Assembly (NCBI GenBank): GCA_005888465.1
Contig: VAYJ01000109.1
Span: 1-5,878 of the forward strand
DNA from: Actinomycetota bacterium
GTDB lineage: Bacteria; Actinomycetota; UBA4738
DNA length: 5,878 nucleotides
Direction of reading: 5' to 3'
Part shown: positions 5,517 through 5,878 of the stretch, piece by piece
How the letters are laid out: each line of letters opens with the position of its first letter
Position numbering within the stretch: position 1 is the stretch's first letter
Notes under the pieces: model-generated
Databases searched by the model: none
What the model saw: the letters and a program-made list of their open reading frames with translations, nothing else
What the model was told of the DNA's origin: nothing
Position numbers and translations under genes: made by a program

Positions 5517-5878
5517 TACCTCTCGTACCAGCCCTCCAAGAAGGCCCGTCCCAGAGTGCCGTTGAATAGGTTGAACATCATCCAGGCGGGCGTCGCTTCC
5601 CGATCGATCTCGATCCTCTCGGCTTCGAGGGCGAGGACCGCGAAGATGTAGCGGTGTCTCCCGTGGCCGGGCGGGGGCCCGGCGCCGCAATAACGCGCCA
5701 TCCTGGCGTCGTTCGGGAGCTGAAAGGCACCTTGTGGGAGCCCCGACCCGGACTCGTCGCCGGCGCCGGCAGGCAACTCGGTGACGCTGCCTGGAATGTT
5801 GACTACGGCCCAGTGCCAGAAGCCGGTGACCGTCGGCGCTTCGGGGTCGCACATGGTGACGACGAAGCTTTGAGTGCC
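5516..5878 (-). CDS. YbhB/YbcL-type Raf kinase inhibitor-like (PEBP) protein, N-terminus outside window
   Basis: 120 C-terminal residues are visible; the reading frame stays open through the right edge (…TQSFVVTMCDPEAPT), so the true start lies beyond it and the internal ATG at 5854 is not the start. Family marks are 'DPEAP' followed by 'GFWHWAVVNIPGSVTELP', 'GAFQLPNDA', the ligand-pocket block 'GAGPPPGHGRHRYIFAVLAL', and the ending 'FNLFNGTLGRAFLEGWYE'. These correspond to the DPD-x-P and GxxPP-x-G-x-HRY signatures of bacterial PEBP proteins, which are usually 150-180 residues, so some 40-60 residues should be missing. PEBP proteins bind anionic ligands such as phosphate or phospholipid head groups; the physiological role of bacterial members is largely unknown. 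The stop codon TAG runs into the GTG of the Cys/PDZ gene, so the two probably share an mRNA. Confidence 0.92.
   Translation of the reverse strand, partial: GTQSFVVTMCDPEAPTVTGFWHWAVVNIPGSVTELPAGAGDESGSGLPQGAFQLPNDARMARYCGAGPPPGHGRHRYIFAVLALEAERIEIDREATPAWMMFNLFNGTLGRAFLEGWYER

Noticed and set aside
5519..5852. N-terminal extension of the Cys/PDZ frame back to GTG 5852
   Set aside because: It overlaps the PEBP gene, whose frame carries unmistakable family motifs; the extension is Arg-rich shadow sequence.

Overview
The window is high-GC bacterial DNA, about two thirds G+C or more, with strongly GC-biased third codon positions and several GTG starts. Together with the families present (a DUF2236/MpaB-type protein, an SRPBCC protein, a YbhB/YbcL-type PEBP protein), this suggests an actinobacterium or a similar high-GC soil or environmental lineage. 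No rRNA, tRNA or taxon-specific marker is present, so the assignment is loose. I see no insertion sequence, CRISPR array, RNA gene or clear phage gene.

The left block (1-1961) is a minus-strand series, in transcription order: a DUF2236 (MpaB / latex-clearing-protein superfamily) heme-oxygenase-like protein, an integral membrane protein of about eight helices that starts at or overlapping the previous stop, and the first 29 codons of an SRPBCC (START-like) protein cut by the window edge. The SRPBCC start is supported by a good Shine-Dalgarno sequence but the visible piece is very short.

The centre (1962-2070) is a compact divergent control region. It holds a near-symmetric -10-like element that can be read on both strands, and a perfect small palindrome (TTGGAGTCCAA) between that element and the rightward gene.

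The right-pointing block (2071-4644) starts with a geranylgeranyl-reductase-type flavoprotein whose stop overlaps the start (ATGA) of a SAM-dependent methyltransferase resembling the tocopherol/MPBQ and Erg6 group. Reductase plus C-methyltransferase is the pairing expected for tailoring an isoprenoid or prenylquinone, but no prenyltransferase or cyclase is visible, so the substrate is unknown. After 97 bases comes a single-domain cupin with its own ribosome binding site, close to two small repeats.

The far right (4695-5878) is a convergent minus-strand pair. A PEBP-family protein is cut by the window edge. Its stop codon runs directly into an unfamiliar 273-codon frame that encodes a helical domain, a dense six-cysteine cluster and a C-terminal PDZ-like domain. 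That protein is the least explained gene here. The isoprenoid-type reductase/methyltransferase pair, divergent from the DUF2236 gene, is the most coherent possible pathway.
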